From Acholoe squamosa (lineage: Eukaryota > Annelida > Polychaeta > Phyllodocida > Polynoidae): DNA of 64,000 nt. Location: the NCBI GenBank assembly GCA_949317995.1, contig OX439047.1, positions 3,644,501 to 3,708,500 of the forward strand. Direction: 5' to 3'. Numbering within the stretch: the first letter of the stretch is position 1; every line of letters starts with the position of its first letter. A program made the position numbers and the translations under genes. The notes under the pieces are model-generated. The model did no database searches. It had not been told where the DNA came from and saw only the letters and a program-made list of their open reading frames with translations. Positions 1 through 11,384 of this stretch are shown one piece after another.

Positions 1-3000
1 ATACGGACCGCTGGCGGCGAAACCAGGCGTGCCCGAGGCCATACCAGATGACTTCAAGACTCTGGTCATGGACTCGTGCAGTGACGAGTTGGCTGACAAT
101 ATCCCAGTCTCTTGGCTCCGCAACTATCAAAGGTTGGGGGAGAAGATGGCGGTCAACGAGAGTTTGGCCCGAGCAGTGTTGATCTCCGAAGGCATCACCC
201 GAAAGGCCGCGGAGTTAAGAGAGTCTGAGTCCGACATGGATACAGACTCTACTGTAACGCTCTCGTTGGTGGAAACCGACCGGGTCAAGCGATTGACCCA
301 TAAGCCGGCGCCAAAGGGTCCTCTCACGGAGAGTGACCTGGAGGCTGAAGATGTGAGGATCGCCAGCGAGAGGTCCACAACCGAGGCTGAACCGGGTGCC
401 GACATTCCGGAGGCGCCTGGCGAGATCTCGGAAGAGGACATCTCGCGGCAGCAGGCTGCTGTGGAAGCCAAGCGAGCCGAGCTCGCTAAACAGCAGAAGG
501 AGCTCACCGCAGCTCGTCGGGCCCACCGCAAACAGCAGGCCCAAAGCAAGGCTAGGGTCTCTTCCGACTCTGACTCCCCGGTCAGTGGTAGGAGGAGCCC
601 TCGTTGGGAGGACAGGAATCCACGGGAGTCGGATTCCAGTCCTGAGGTACCGGCGCAGCCACCCAAGGTTCAGCGCCGGAAAAAGAAAAATGGAGCGAAA
701 GCGTCTCCGGCAGAGCCCACGCCCCCCACCAAGCCGAGGGGTAAGGGCAAACCGAAGACGCCCGCCTCCACCACTACGACCACCACAGTAGCCACCTCGG
801 TTACTGCAGCTTCCACTGCCAGCACCAGCGGGACAAGCGGCAAGTCTTCTACCAAGGCTTCGTCTGGTACTACCACCACCAGCCGAGCCAGCCGTAGGGG
901 AGCGGACATCTACACGGACAGTGAGGGAAGCGAAAGCGACCCAGAGCTGCCCGAGTCAGCCAAATCTGATTTGGAGTCCGTGACGACGTGGGAAGAAATG
1001 ACCACGGATGTCCCAAAGGACGATAATCAGAAATGGTTATGGAAGAACGCAGCCGAGGGGTTCAAGGAACGAACTCCCCGCTGCTTCGCGGACTGTGCCT
1101 ATGACACTGTCCATTACATGTGCCCGGGCGCTGTTAATAAGAACGGTGATAGCGATGACGAGGAGTGGATGAAATCCGGCCCCTCGGATACGCCAGTAGG
1201 TAAATTTTACCTCATTTGGATTGACCAGCTGAAATCCAAATTGGGGTCTATCTACAGTTACGAGGCCCGGACAAAAGTCCAGTGGGCGATGACCCAATGG
1301 GGACCATCCGGCAACCGCCGAAGGTGCCCATTTGAGTCGTGCCAGCTGGCTCTCACGGGTGAAAAGCTGTTCGAGACGAAGCCCCGCTTCGCTCGTCACA
1401 TAGTGGAGCATCACATGCACCACAAACCTGTGATGATGTGCGTGCTCGGAGACCGTCCGAGCAAGTTATGTGATGGCTCGTTCAGCACTCACCGGCGCCG
1501 GGACATGGCTCTGCACTTGCAGAAAGCCCATGGTACTGGCCTGGAGAAGACGAGGAAGCGGGCCATCAAGTGCTTCAACGGGCTCCTAGCTAACTGGGCC
1601 TCGTTGAGCGTAAAAGACATAAAGGAGCAGGCATTCGAGACCGGATTCTGCTCGTGGAAGAGTGGCAACTTGTTGACCTTCTTCCAGATTAACTTCTCCT
1701 CCACAAAATTCGGGATGCCCAGCGAGGTGCACCTGAAGGTGAAAAAGTGGAGAGGAGACGATAAACGGGAGAAGGCCAAAGCCCGCTCTAAGGGTCCTAA
1801 CGGAGGCACAGCCACGGCTACTAGTGCTTCCAAAAGGACCCGAGCAGACCGGTCCGTAAGCCCTTCGGGTAACAAGGACCAGCCCAGACCAGCCAACCCA
1901 GCTGATCGTCGTGAGTCGGGACACCAGGTCTCGGCTCTGGATATGCCTAGCAACCAGGCCCGTAGGACGGTTAGCCAGGCGGCCACCCCGGCCACAACTG
2001 CAACACCTGCACCCGCGGAACAACGCCCGGGCGAAGCCTCTGGCAGCCAGGATGATGGGGGCGAACTCTTCGCTCCCCCATCCGGGTATTCGTCTTGGTG
2101 GGCTGGAGAGGGATCTTCCGGCAAGCGCCCCACGTATAGTGATTACGCGGCGAAGTTCCCTGCTATGGGACAGGCTGGACCCGAGTCGCAGGTCCTAACC
2201 TCCCTGGGCCGGACCAAGCCCCGTGGTAGAGGCTGTGGTGGGCTGGAGTCCACCCGAGCTTCCCCGGGCGGTGGCCGAGGTCGAGGTAGCGTTACGGTTG
2301 AGGGCCCGTCTGCTCCTCCAGCAGGCACCCCGCCTGCCTCAGTGGAGGCCGCCGCGCCCCCACCAGTGATAGTTCCACCAACGGCCCCTCGGGTGCCCGT
2401 TATGGAGCTAATCTCCGGAACTTTGTCAGGTCTTCAGGATCCGAACACGTTTGTTGACCACCGCGATGTCCAAACGGCTCAGATCCAGAATGACCTGATG
2501 GCAGAATGGCAGGCATTGCACCGCCAGAAGTCGGTCGACTACTGGCGTGTGATGACTGAAGCCACCTTCAATCTGGTTTACGAAATCCAGAGGAGGGAGG
2601 AAGATAAGATCAGACAGCTGGAAAGGAAGAAAGTCGAGGAGGCTCTCGAGTCCTGCCGGCGTCAGCAGATGGAAGCTGAAAAGCTTAAGGAGTTCCACCG
2701 CGCTGAGAACGCCGGGTACATTCACAGGTACAAGGAGGCTGACCTCAAATTCTTCCTGGCATTCGGGAAACACCTGGAGGAGTGGGACGGCTTTCCGTCG
2801 TCCCTAATCTTCATCCCGGATGCTCCACCGGTCCAGGTTGCTCCACCGGTTCCGGCCGCTCCACCGGTCCCGGCTGCTCCGCCGGTTCCGGCAGCTCCCC
2901 CACTTCCGGCTGCTCTTTTCGCCCGGACTGCCCCAGCTGCCACGGTTGCTTCACCTGCATCCGAGGCGCTGGACAGTCCATCAGTGGTGATGAGCGCCTT

Positions 3001-3127
3001 GAGCCTGGGGAGCGACACGTCCAGCGAGGCTTCCACGCTGCTCTCTGTGAGCATTTGCAGCAGCTCGGCTCCATCTGCCTCAGTGGAGTCGGCTGAGAAG
3101 ATGGACACGGATCCGGAAGATCTCTAA
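1..3127 (+). CDS. Gypsy ORF3 protein, 5'-truncated by the window edge
   Basis: The reading frame is open from base 2 to a TAA at 3125-3127. A GTG at 29 is not a real start, because the residues before it (bases 2-28) align with the internal region around residue 123 of the ORF3 at 28894-32403. Order seen: Ser/Asp/Glu-rich and Lys/Arg-rich low-complexity stretches, two Cys/His clusters resembling C2H2 fingers (CPFESC followed by HIVEHHMHH; CVLGDRPSKLC followed by HLQKAH), a Gly/Pro-rich linker, a charged coiled coil (REEDKIRQLERKKVEEALES) and a C-terminal run of APPVP repeats. There is no signal peptide or membrane segment, so it does not look like an envelope protein. Its function is unknown. 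An open frame of more than 1,000 codons in an older copy hints at past selection on the protein. Confidence 0.85.
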   Translation, partial: YGPLAAKPGVPEAIPDDFKTLVMDSCSDELADNIPVSWLRNYQRLGEKMAVNESLARAVLISEGITRKAAELRESESDMDTDSTVTLSLVETDRVKRLTHKPAPKGPLTESDLEAEDVRIASERSTTEAEPGADIPEAPGEISEEDISRQQAAVEAKRAELAKQQKELTAARRAHRKQQAQSKARVSSDSDSPVSGRRSPRWEDRNPRESDSSPEVPAQPPKVQRRKKKNGAKASPAEPTPPTKPRGKGKPKTPASTTTTTTVATSVTAASTASTSGTSGKSSTKASSGTTTTSRASRRGADIYTDSEGSESDPELPESAKSDLESVTTWEEMTTDVPKDDNQKWLWKNAAEGFKERTPRCFADCAYDTVHYMCPGAVNKNGDSDDEEWMKSGPSDTPVGKFYLIWIDQLKSKLGSIYSYEARTKVQWAMTQWGPSGNRRRCPFESCQLALTGEKLFETKPRFARHIVEHHMHHKPVMMCVLGDRPSKLCDGSFSTHRRRDMALHLQKAHGTGLEKTRKRAIKCFNGLLANWASLSVKDIKEQAFETGFCSWKSGNLLTFFQINFSSTKFGMPSEVHLKVKKWRGDDKREKAKARSKGPNGGTATATSASKRTRADRSVSPSGNKDQPRPANPADRRESGHQVSALDMPSNQARRTVSQAATPATTATPAPAEQRPGEASGSQDDGGELFAPPSGYSSWWAGEGSSGKRPTYSDYAAKFPAMGQAGPESQVLTSLGRTKPRGRGCGGLESTRASPGGGRGRGSVTVEGPSAPPAGTPPASVEAAAPPPVIVPPTAPRVPVMELISGTLSGLQDPNTFVDHRDVQTAQIQNDLMAEWQALHRQKSVDYWRVMTEATFNLVYEIQRREEDKIRQLERKKVEEALESCRRQQMEAEKLKEFHRAENAGYIHRYKEADLKFFLAFGKHLEEWDGFPSSLIFIPDAPPVQVAPPVPAAPPVPAAPPVPAAPPLPAALFARTAPAATVASPASEALDSPSVVMSALSLGSDTSSEASTLLSVSICSSSAPSASVESAEKMDTDPEDL

Positions 3128-3893
3128 GTGTCCATCTGATGGTGTCTTCTTTGTACCCGAGGGTAAAAGCATTTAATATGCCAGAGGCACTGATCCTTAC
3201 ACTGGACTCGTTAATCTGGGACGGAACCTGCAGCGAGGATGGACGCTAACCCGAAAGCACCAAAAGGATTACCACACCTAACCGGGGCTCCATCTTCCCA
3301 TCTTCACCAGGGCACAACATAACAGCAACGTGGCTTGCCACCACACAAATGTCGCCGGGTGGAGCTGCAGAAACCAGTCGTTCCAGATTCGCCGGAAGTC
3401 CGGTATATTGTAAGGGCGATCCTGCTACCCTGGTAGGACGCCTATACGTATCAGTATTCCTATTTTGTATAAATCTATTTTTATATCGTATTTATATTCT
3501 TATAATTAAAACAAACAAAATTTTTCTCGGGTTATCTACCCCACCTCGGGTCGGTTAGTAAACACTGTAAAATTTTATTCATATCATCTGACTGCACGTC
3601 TACAACCCTTAATTGCGTCTGGTATACAATAATAACTTCACTGTAACACTGTTACTTTCTACCACCATAGGTCGATGGTGCATAAGGCGCCACTTCCTAT
3701 TTGTTATTATTAGTTATCATTACTTCGGGTTATATGCGACGATGCCTCATTATGTACATATTATTTATAATGCCCCTTAATGTTCTATATCCTATACGAA
3801 ATGTATATATAGACTTACCTATTTATGTATAATATTACTGTATAAAGTTAACAATAGGTATTTGTTAATTACACCCAACCCTAGGTACAGTCT
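3128..3893 (+). other. Retrotransposon 3' untranslated region
   Basis: This AT-rich stretch lies between the ORF3 stop and the polypurine tract and matches 28144-28893 of the intact element. A conserved block near 3350-3450 can be read as a short ORF, but the frame is not kept between the two copies. Confidence 0.7.
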
Positions 3894-3904
3894 AGTGGGG
3901 GTGG
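3894..3904 (+). other. Polypurine tract (plus-strand primer)
   Basis: AGTGGGGGTGG directly abuts the TGTAGGGG start of the LTR. The same sequence abuts the 3' LTR of the intact copy. This is the expected place for the RNase H-resistant plus-strand primer. Confidence 0.75.
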
Positions 3905-4267
3905 TGTAGGGGCCGGCATCGTTGTATATATATTAGTGCCGTTCATCCGAGAGACGTGTTCGTGTGGTGCTCGTTCCTTCTATGCCAGCTAGGTGTCGCT
4001 TTGCTATACCTCGTTGGTACAAGAGGGGGCAGCACCATGCCTCGCGTCCGGCTTCTACTAAGAAGCCGGACAAACGGCAGAAGGAGACTGGACCTGGTCC
4101 AGTCCAGACGCTTACCACAAACTGTAACAAAAGTGAATAAAGTCCTACCCGAGAGGTAGGGGTTTCTGGGGCTTTGCCCAACCCGAACTACTCGTGTTGT
4201 GTTGGTATATCTAGTGGTAAGCAAGCCAAAGAGCCACCCAACATATAAGTCGATACGAACCATTACA
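3905..4267 (+). repeat. 3' LTR (363 bp)
   Basis: It starts TGTAGGGG and ends CCATTACA, the TG..CA ends of an LTR. An AATAAA lies near 4136, followed by a short hairpin (CCTACC / GGTAGG) as expected for the R/U5 region. It aligns along its length with the 364-bp LTRs at 27769 and 40260 (opposite strand) with scattered differences. Confidence 0.9.
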
Positions 4268-4304
4268 GAACTATAGGAGTATATCAATTTCATATTGAGA
4301 ACAC

Positions 4305-4858
4305 ATGTGCTTTCGTCAAAAGGCGGTATATGTTAGAATCGATCAACACGTTGTTTTCTCTTCTAGAAGAGAACTCAGACGTCTTGAGAAAGATGTGTCA
4401 TTGCTCAGAGGAAACATTCGACTACTTTTGTCAAGAGTGTGTCGACCGAATGTTGTGTACCAAAGTTCCTTACCCTGGTGTACCAGCTGCTCAACTGAGA
4501 AGTATCATGTCCAGACAAACTGAATGGAGTACTTGGTATAGTTCTCCAGTGGATTTCACTTGTAATATTGATGAGATGTGGATGGGGAATACGGCTTACA
4601 CCTATCCTTTATTTCAAGAGGGTACTTGCTCCAAAGTTTTACACCAAGATTACACCATATGTGACATGGACTGGGAGAGGGGGTCTTAGAACCCCCTGCA
4701 CTAAGCCCCCTTTTCGCAGATCGTGTCACATATACAGTCTGAATTATGACAAACAAAAGTTGAATGTGTACAGCTCAATGTGTGGGTTCTGCCATGTTCC
4801 TCTCCGATATTCAACTATGTTATGTAGAGAGTGTGGACTTGTATTCAGCGACTTGTAA
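4305..4858 (+). pseudogene. Unrecognised coding fragments with Cys-pair motifs
   Basis: Two overlapping frames, 4330-4689 (119 codons) and 4568-4858 (96 codons), have protein-like composition. The first contains CHCSEETFDYFCQEC. The second ends CGFCHVPLRYSTMLCREC, two CX2C pairs resembling a zinc ribbon. I do not recognise the family. Neither frame is complete, and a splice or frameshift between them would be needed to make one product. Sequence following the second frame is partly duplicated at about 4900-5030, and the region runs into the motif-rich repeat at 4880-5600, so this may be the end of a larger mobile element. Confidence 0.3.
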
Positions 4859-4879
4859 ATATAATTGAACAAAATGAAA

Positions 4880-5600
4880 AGTATGAAAGTGGACTTGTAT
4901 TTAATGATGTGTAAATATAATCGCTCGGAAATGAAATTATGACAAATAAAAGTGAAATGTGAACTACTCCATATGTGGGTTCTATTGTATTCCTGTTTAA
5001 TATTCAACTACCTTATGTAAGTTTTATTTCAAGTGGGGGCAGGGGCGGGTCTTTGATTAAAATAATTTATTTCCCCCCCAAAAAAGAAGCCCCCTAAAAG
5101 GCCTATAGTCACACCCTCATCTACATAATAAACCACACCTTTTTATGCTAATAAGGTCACGTGACTACTTGCATACAGCTGATGGCATGACATGTGGACA
5201 GCCAACCAATCAGAGGTCTCCATTTTGGCGGAAAATTTTAAAAAATAAAGTCATGTAACCAAATTTCAAATTTCCCACCAAAATGACGACCTCTGATTGG
5301 ACCATTCAAATTTAGGGTCATGTGACCTTATTTGCATAATAGAGGTCACGTGCCCTAAACAGCCAGCCAATCAGTGGGCGTCATTTTGGCAGCACACCAC
5401 AGGGGGTCTGGGTCACGTGACCATTTTGAATTTCCCGCCAAAAGGGAGGGTTCTGATTGGTCCATTTTGGCGCCATACCACGGGGGGTCTAGGTCATGTG
5501 ACCCCCATTTGAATTTCCCACCAAAAGGGAGGCCTCTGATTGGCTGCATCTTGGGTGAGTGATATCCTGTACTTAGCTATAGTCCTGTTCCGATACAATA
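4880..5600 (+). repeat. Dispersed repeat with reiterated E2F / CCAAT / E-box-like modules
   Basis: The repeat has a G-rich segment (GGGGCAGGGGCGGGTCT near 5035) followed by about 400 bp built from recurring modules: CCAATCAG (or CTGATTGG), TTTTGGCGG or TTTCCCGCC, and GTCACGTGAC. CACGTG occurs at 5158, 5347 and 5414. A relative in inverse orientation lies at 43835-44760, where the homology also extends into the AT-rich flank. It ends near ACTATAGCT/AGCTATAGT in both copies. It is probably the terminal or promoter part of a DNA transposon or virus-like element; no transposase is visible. Confidence 0.6.
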
Positions 5601-5834
5601 TATACTACTAATATCCCGCAGCCTGAGTCATAAATCAAACATCTATGAGCCATATATGCAGTACTGAGTGTCAGTATGGATGGCATGTGCATGTGTAGAC
5701 ATGATTAAGTGTTTTATTGTGCACTTGGCCCTTAACACTTTAGATTTCCACTCTCCATATTAGCACTATTACATCTATTGATAAAGTAGGCTATGTTGGA
5801 CATTGCTATGGAGAACCTGCATGGTAAAAACCAT

Positions 5835-5940
5835 GTAGCCCTTTAAGGGTTGCCAATGCATTAATGCATCATGCCCATTGGTGGTCATGATGCATGCATC
5901 ATGTCAACTCATTGGCAGGCTCGATCATTCCAACCTGAGA
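5835..5940. repeat. Palindromic dispersed repeat copy
   Basis: Begins CCCTTTAAGGGTTGCC and runs through ATGCATTAATGCATCATG, CCCATTGGTGGTCATGATGC. This is the left half of the palindromic family that recurs throughout the window (best copies at 25705-25995 and 27650-27768/40624-40765). Confidence 0.6.
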
Positions 5941-6774
5941 TACTACAAGGCGTCGTTGAATATGGACAGCCTCACCTAGGGAAATATGATGTAAAAATAG
6001 TCCATGGAAGTGGACATTTGCATTTATGTCATGGCTACACAGGTCTAAAGGGAGTAGACATGATCTACTCAAACGGCACCTGGTCGCAAAAAATTAAAGT
6101 GCCAAATTTGACAATATTTGCTCATATTCTTAATGTATATAACATAACCCTTCTTTTTCAACTCTTTAGGTGTGATACTTTGGCATTCTATTCATTCTTA
6201 TCACTGGATTTCATATTTCCTGTACCAATAGACTCCTATACTAAAGGAATTAGAAATGTTTTTAATTTATCCAGGAAAATTTCATTTTGCTTGTGACCCC
6301 CTATTTTTTGGTTCCAAAATGATTCTGATGATCTTAGGTATAAATTTGGTTGAGAAATTCTTAGAAGATTTTTTTTCTATGGAATTAATTTTATGAAAAT
6401 ACAAATTCTCATAGGCGGCCATAGTTAAAGCCACCAAACTTCAATACTCTCCACTGGAAAAACGGACACCGTGACCTATGGTTTTTATGCCTTCTTTATG
6501 TTACCAAAGCATCAAACTAACATCCCTAAAAAAATTACTAAGAGAAATTGTTGGTCAATTTTGATCCACCTGGATTGTATCTACTCCCTTTAAAATCTTT
6601 TAACTAATGGAAAAATGACGATATCTATCCATTATGTCCTATGATCACAAGCTATGGAATATGAGCATATTGTATTCCATGCCCCCATGATGGCTCAAGT
6701 ACTAATCTATAGTAACGGTCGTATCTGCCATGACATAAATATTGAACTGCTATCAATAGCCGAGGTTGACCTAA
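5941..6774. other. Intergenic, no gene recognised
   Basis: AT-rich sequence. A 141-codon frame at 5871-6296 starts inside the palindromic repeat and has no recognisable motif, so I do not call it a gene. Confidence 0.5.
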
Positions 6775-7345
6775 TGGGGATTGATACACTCCCATGATGC
6801 TCCGATGAAGTGCTGGCAAGTCTGGTTGCCATCATAGAGTGCATCATGCACTATAAAGGGCGCTAATGTAGAAGTGCATCACACCCATTGGTCAGCATGA
6901 TTCAGTGATACACTGATAAACTGCATGCGAGTTACTCACGAGTCACCTTCATGTGTGTATCATGACGACCCTCCAGGAATGTATCAACTCGGAATGATCG
7001 GCATGATGCATTGATTTATTAGCAGCCTTTAAAGGATTTAGGGGTTAGGAACTAGATCATTCTTCTATATGCAGGCTTAATAGTATTGGCATTAAATATT
7101 AAATGTGCCAAGGTCACATTAACAGCCTTTAACCCGTTAAGAACCGCTAATGTATTCTTGCCTCATGCCCATTGGTAGTCATGATACATGCATGTAGCCC
7201 TGATGAGCTACATTCATGTAGTATGCCGCCCCTATGGTTATCAAGTAGTCCCATGGTTGGCAATCAGTAGGCATGATACTTCAATGACATACTGGCTAGC
7301 AGTCTCGACCAATGGCCAAGATACATTGACATCAGCAGCTCTTAA
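6775..7345. repeat. Degenerate palindromic repeat copies
   Basis: At least two members, around 6775-7030 and 7125-7345, with the family modules GATGAAGTGCTGGCAAG, CCCATTGGT..TCATGAT and CTTTAAAGG. The second is followed by AGCTCTTAAAGGGTTAAAG. Confidence 0.5.
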
Positions 7346-7451
7346 AGGGTTAAAGTGTTTAAGGGTTAAGAACTAGGCTGTCTCCAATATGGCTTCATAG
7401 TATTAACATTACCAAGTGCCATGTAAGTAACTACAAGAGGCTTTAATATAC

Positions 7452-7556
7452 TTAACCCAGGTAACAAGGATACATTGGGCCAATGTCGGCTGATATTGGG
7501 CCAAGCATGGACAAGCATGGCCCACTGCTCCATTGCTGATTGGGAATGTACAAGTC
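7452..7556 (+). repeat. TTGGGCCAAT-type short dispersed repeat (inverted partner at 19556-19665)
   Basis: Begins ACCCAGGTAACAAGGATAC, contains TTGGGCCAATGTCGGCTG and ends CATTGCTGATTGGG. The reverse complement of 19556-19665 matches along its length, with one extra internal module there. Confidence 0.65.
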
Positions 7557-7649
7557 CTTATATTAAGTAGCTTAGTATAACAGGGCCAGACTAGTCCTCT
7601 TTACTAGATCCACTCTATACTAATGGACATAAGCCGCAACTAGAGTATG

Positions 7650-7790
7650 CAGTACATTGATGCAGACCCACCAGCACTTCACTGGTGTATCAAGACAACT
7701 GATGAACATGATGCACTCCTGCTGGGCATAATTGACTAGTTACCGGTATAATGACGCAGCGCATGGTTATCAGTGGTCTTTAAAGGGCTG
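7650..7790. repeat. Palindromic dispersed repeat copy, degenerate
   Basis: Contains CACCAGCACTTCACTGGTG and ATGATGCACTCCTGC and ends TTTAAAGGGCTGGG, matching the right half of the family consensus. Confidence 0.5.
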
Positions 7791-7890
7791 GGACATGACA
7801 GTATTATTACCCAGGTGTTACTGCCGCCGACACTGTGACGGTGTAAGGTTGTTATCAGTTATTGCACAGTTACATTATACTGAGATAACC

Positions 7891-10800
7891 ACCTCACACA
7901 CACGCTGACATCCCAGGTATCTACTGTAAACCCTCACATACACGCTGACATCCCTGGTATCTACTGTAAACCCCCACATACACGCTGATATCCCTGGTAT
8001 CTACTGTAAACCCCCACATACACGCTGATATCCCTGGTATCTACTGTAAACCCCCACATACACGCTGACATCCCTGGTATCTACTGTAAACCCCCACATA
8101 CACGCTGATATCCCTGGTATCTACTGTAAACCCCCACATACATGCTGATATCCCTGGTATCTACTGTAAAACCTCACACACACGCTGACATCCCTGGTAT
8201 CTACTGTAAAACCTCACACACACGCTGACATCCCTGGTATCTACTGTAAAAGCCCACACATACACGCTGACATCCCTGGTATCTACTGTAAACCCCCACA
8301 TACATGCTGACATCCCTGGTATCTACTGTAAAACCTCACACACACGCTGACATCCCTGGTATCTACAGTAAAACCCCACACACACGCTGACATCCCTGGT
8401 ATCTACTGTAAACCCCCACATACATGCTGACATCCCTGGTATCTACTGTAAAACCCCACATACATGCTGACATCCCTGGTATCTACTGTAAAACCTCAGA
8501 TACACGCTGACATCCCTGGTATCTACTGTAAACCCCCACATACACGCTGACATCCCTGGTATCTACTGTAAACCCCCACATACACGCTGACATCCCTGGT
8601 ATCTACTGTAAACCCCCACATACACGCTGACATCCCTGGTATCTACTGTAAAACCCCACACACACGCTGACATCCCTGGTATCTACTGTAAAACCTCACA
8701 TACACGCTGACATCCCTGGTATCTACCGTAAAACCTCACACACACGCTGACATCCCTGGTATCTACTGTAAAACCCCACATACATGCTGACATCCCTGGT
8801 ATCTACTGTAAAACCTCACATACACGCTGACATCCCTGGTATCTACTGTAAACCCCCACATACATGCTGATATCCCTGGTATCTACTGTAAAACCTCACA
8901 CACACGCTGACATCCCTGGTATCTACTGTAAAACCTCACACACACGCTGACATCCCTGGTATCTACTGTAAAACCCCACATACATGCTGACATCCCTGGT
9001 ATCTACTGTAAAACCTCACATACACGCTGACATCCCTGGTATCTACTGTAAACCCCCACATACATGCTGATATCCCTGGTATCTACTGTAAAACCTCACA
9101 CACACGCTGACATCCCTGGTATCTACTGTAAAACCTCACACACACGCTGACATCCCTGGTATCTACTGTAAAAGCCCACACATACACGCTGACATCCCTG
9201 GTATCTACTGTAAACCCCCAAATACATGCTGACATCCCTGGTATCTACTGTAAAACCTCACACACACGCTGACATCCCTGGTATCTACAGTAAAACCCCA
9301 CACACACGCTGACATCCCTGGTATCTACTGTAAACCCCCACATACATGCTGACATCCCTGGTATCTACTGTAAAACCCCACATACATGCTGACATCCCTG
9401 GTATCTACTGTAAAACCTCACATACACGCTGACATCCCTGGTATCTACTGTAAACCCCCACATACATGCTGACATCCCTGGTATCTACTGTAAACCCCCA
9501 CATACACGCTGACATCCCTGGTATCTACTGTAAACCCCCACATACACGCTGACATCCCTGGTATCTACTGTAAAACCCCACACACACGCTGACATCCCTG
9601 GTATCTACTGTAAAACCTCACATACACGCTGACATCCCTGGTATCTACTGTAAAACCCACACACACGCTGACATCCCTGGTATCTACTGTAAAACCCCAC
9701 ATACATGCTGACATCCCTGGTATCTACTGTAAAACCTCACATACACGCTGACATCCCTGGTATCTACTGTAAACCCCCACATACACGCTGACATCCCTGG
9801 TATCTACTGTAAAACCTCACACACACGCTGACATCCCTGGTATCTACTGTAAAACCCCACATACATGCTGACATCCCTGGTATCTACTGTAAACCCCCAC
9901 ATACACGCTGACATCCCTGGTATCTACTGTAAAACCTCACACACACGCTGACATCCCTGGTATCTACTGTAAAACCCCACATACATGCTGACATCCCTGG
10001 TATCTACAGTAAAACCTCACATACACGCTGACATCCCTGGTATCTACAGTAAAACCTCACATACACGCTGACATCCTTGGTATCTACTGTAAAACCCCAC
10101 ATACATGCTGACATCCCTGGTATCTACTGTAAAACCCCACATACATGCTGACATCCCTGGTATCTACTGTAAAACCCACATACATGCTGACATCCCTGGT
10201 ATCTACTGTAAAACCCCACATACATGCTCACATCCCTGGTATCTACTGTAAAACCTCACACACATGCTGACATCCCTGGTATCTACTGTAAAACCTCACA
10301 CACACGCTGACATCCCTGGTATCTACTGTAAAACCCCACATACATGCTGACATCTCTGGTATCTACTGTAAAACCCCACATACACGCTGACATCCCTGGT
10401 ATCTACTGTAAAACCCCACATACACGCTGACATCCCTGGTATCTACTGTAAAACCCCACATACACGCTGACATCCCTGGTATCTACTGTAAAACCCCACA
10501 TACATGCTAACATCCCTGGTATCTACTGTAAAAGCCCACACATACACGCTGACATCCCTGGTATCTACTGTAAAACCCCACACACATGCTGACATCCCTG
10601 GTATCTACTGTAAAACCTCACACACACGCTGACATCCCTGGTATCTACTGTAAAACCCCACACACACGCTGACATCCCTGGTATCTACTGTAAAACCCCA
10701 CATACATGCTGACATCCCTGGTATCTACTGTAAAACCTCACACACACGCTGACATCCCTGGTATCTACTGTAAAACCCTACATACATGCTGACATCCCTG

Positions 10801-10938
10801 GTATCTACTGTAAAACCTCACACACACGCTGACATCCCTGGTATCTACTGTAAAACCCCACACACACGCTGACATCCCTGGTATCTACTTTAAAACCCCA
10901 CATACATGCTGACATCCCTGGTATCTACTGTAAAACCC
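7891..10938. repeat. Minisatellite A, about 76 tandem copies of a 40-bp unit
   Basis: The unit reads CGCTGACATCCCTGGTATCT followed by ACTGTAAA and a C-rich/CACATACA spacer. Copies differ mainly at C/T transitions (CACACACG versus CATACATG; ACCTC versus CCCCC) and one or two inserted bases. Blocks of variant units recur in the same order (compare about 8240-8500 with 9170-9450), indicating a higher-order duplication. No coding capacity is seen. Confidence 0.95.
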
Positions 10939-11262
10939 CGCCTGTAAGCCACAGATGGAGACCATTTCACAAACCTACTGTGGCTTATGGTCTTCCCCCC
11001 TCGACAGCAGTCAACATTTGTTGTGCCCCCTGCAGTCAGAGATGCGAACAATTTTCACACCCCTCTCAGATCTATCGTAGCATGCTGGCTTTTTTTGCTA
11101 AAAAGAGGGTAAATTGTTTTAGCCCTCTCTCAAGAAGGGAATATCCAAGCTTTCCAGCTCTCGGGTGCAGCTTGTAGTTTTCTGCCTAAGTCTGTGTGCG
11201 GCTTATATACTGGTGCAGTTAGATTTGGGGGTTTACAGTGTTTTACACGTGTCCCACATGTG
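10924..11262. repeat. MITE-like element with CTGTAAACCCC ends
   Basis: The left end is CTGTAAAACCCCGCCTGTAAG; the right end, read in reverse complement, is CACTGTAAACCCCC followed within 50 bases by ATAAGCCGCAC. The terminal motif resembles the CAGTAAACCCC-type ends of pogo-like transposons. The left end coincides with the last unit of minisatellite A. Boundaries are approximate. Confidence 0.4.
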
Positions 11263-11384
11263 TATACAATTCATCTATAAAAACATACTGACCTTTGGTC
11301 TGCAGGTAACCATATTTGTCCATTTAACCCTATAAGGGTCACAAACGCAGGAGTGCATCACGCCCTCCACAGGGTTGCCATGAC

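Larger units (their letters stand above)
1..4267 (+). mobile_element. 3' part of a Ty3/Gypsy LTR retrotransposon (third ORF, 3' UTR, 3' LTR)
   Basis: The window opens inside the third ORF of a Gypsy element. Order seen: ORF3, a 3' UTR of about 0.8 kb, a polypurine tract and a 363-bp LTR. Every part has a counterpart in the complete element at 27769-40623, which lies in the opposite orientation, so the two are separate insertions of one family. The LTR and UTR carry many substitutions and small indels relative to the young copy, so this insertion is older. Its gag, pol and 5' LTR lie to the left of the window. Confidence 0.9.

Noticed and set aside
5871..6296. 141-codon + strand frame
   Set aside because: Starts inside a palindromic repeat copy, has AT-rich composition and no motif or splice context.
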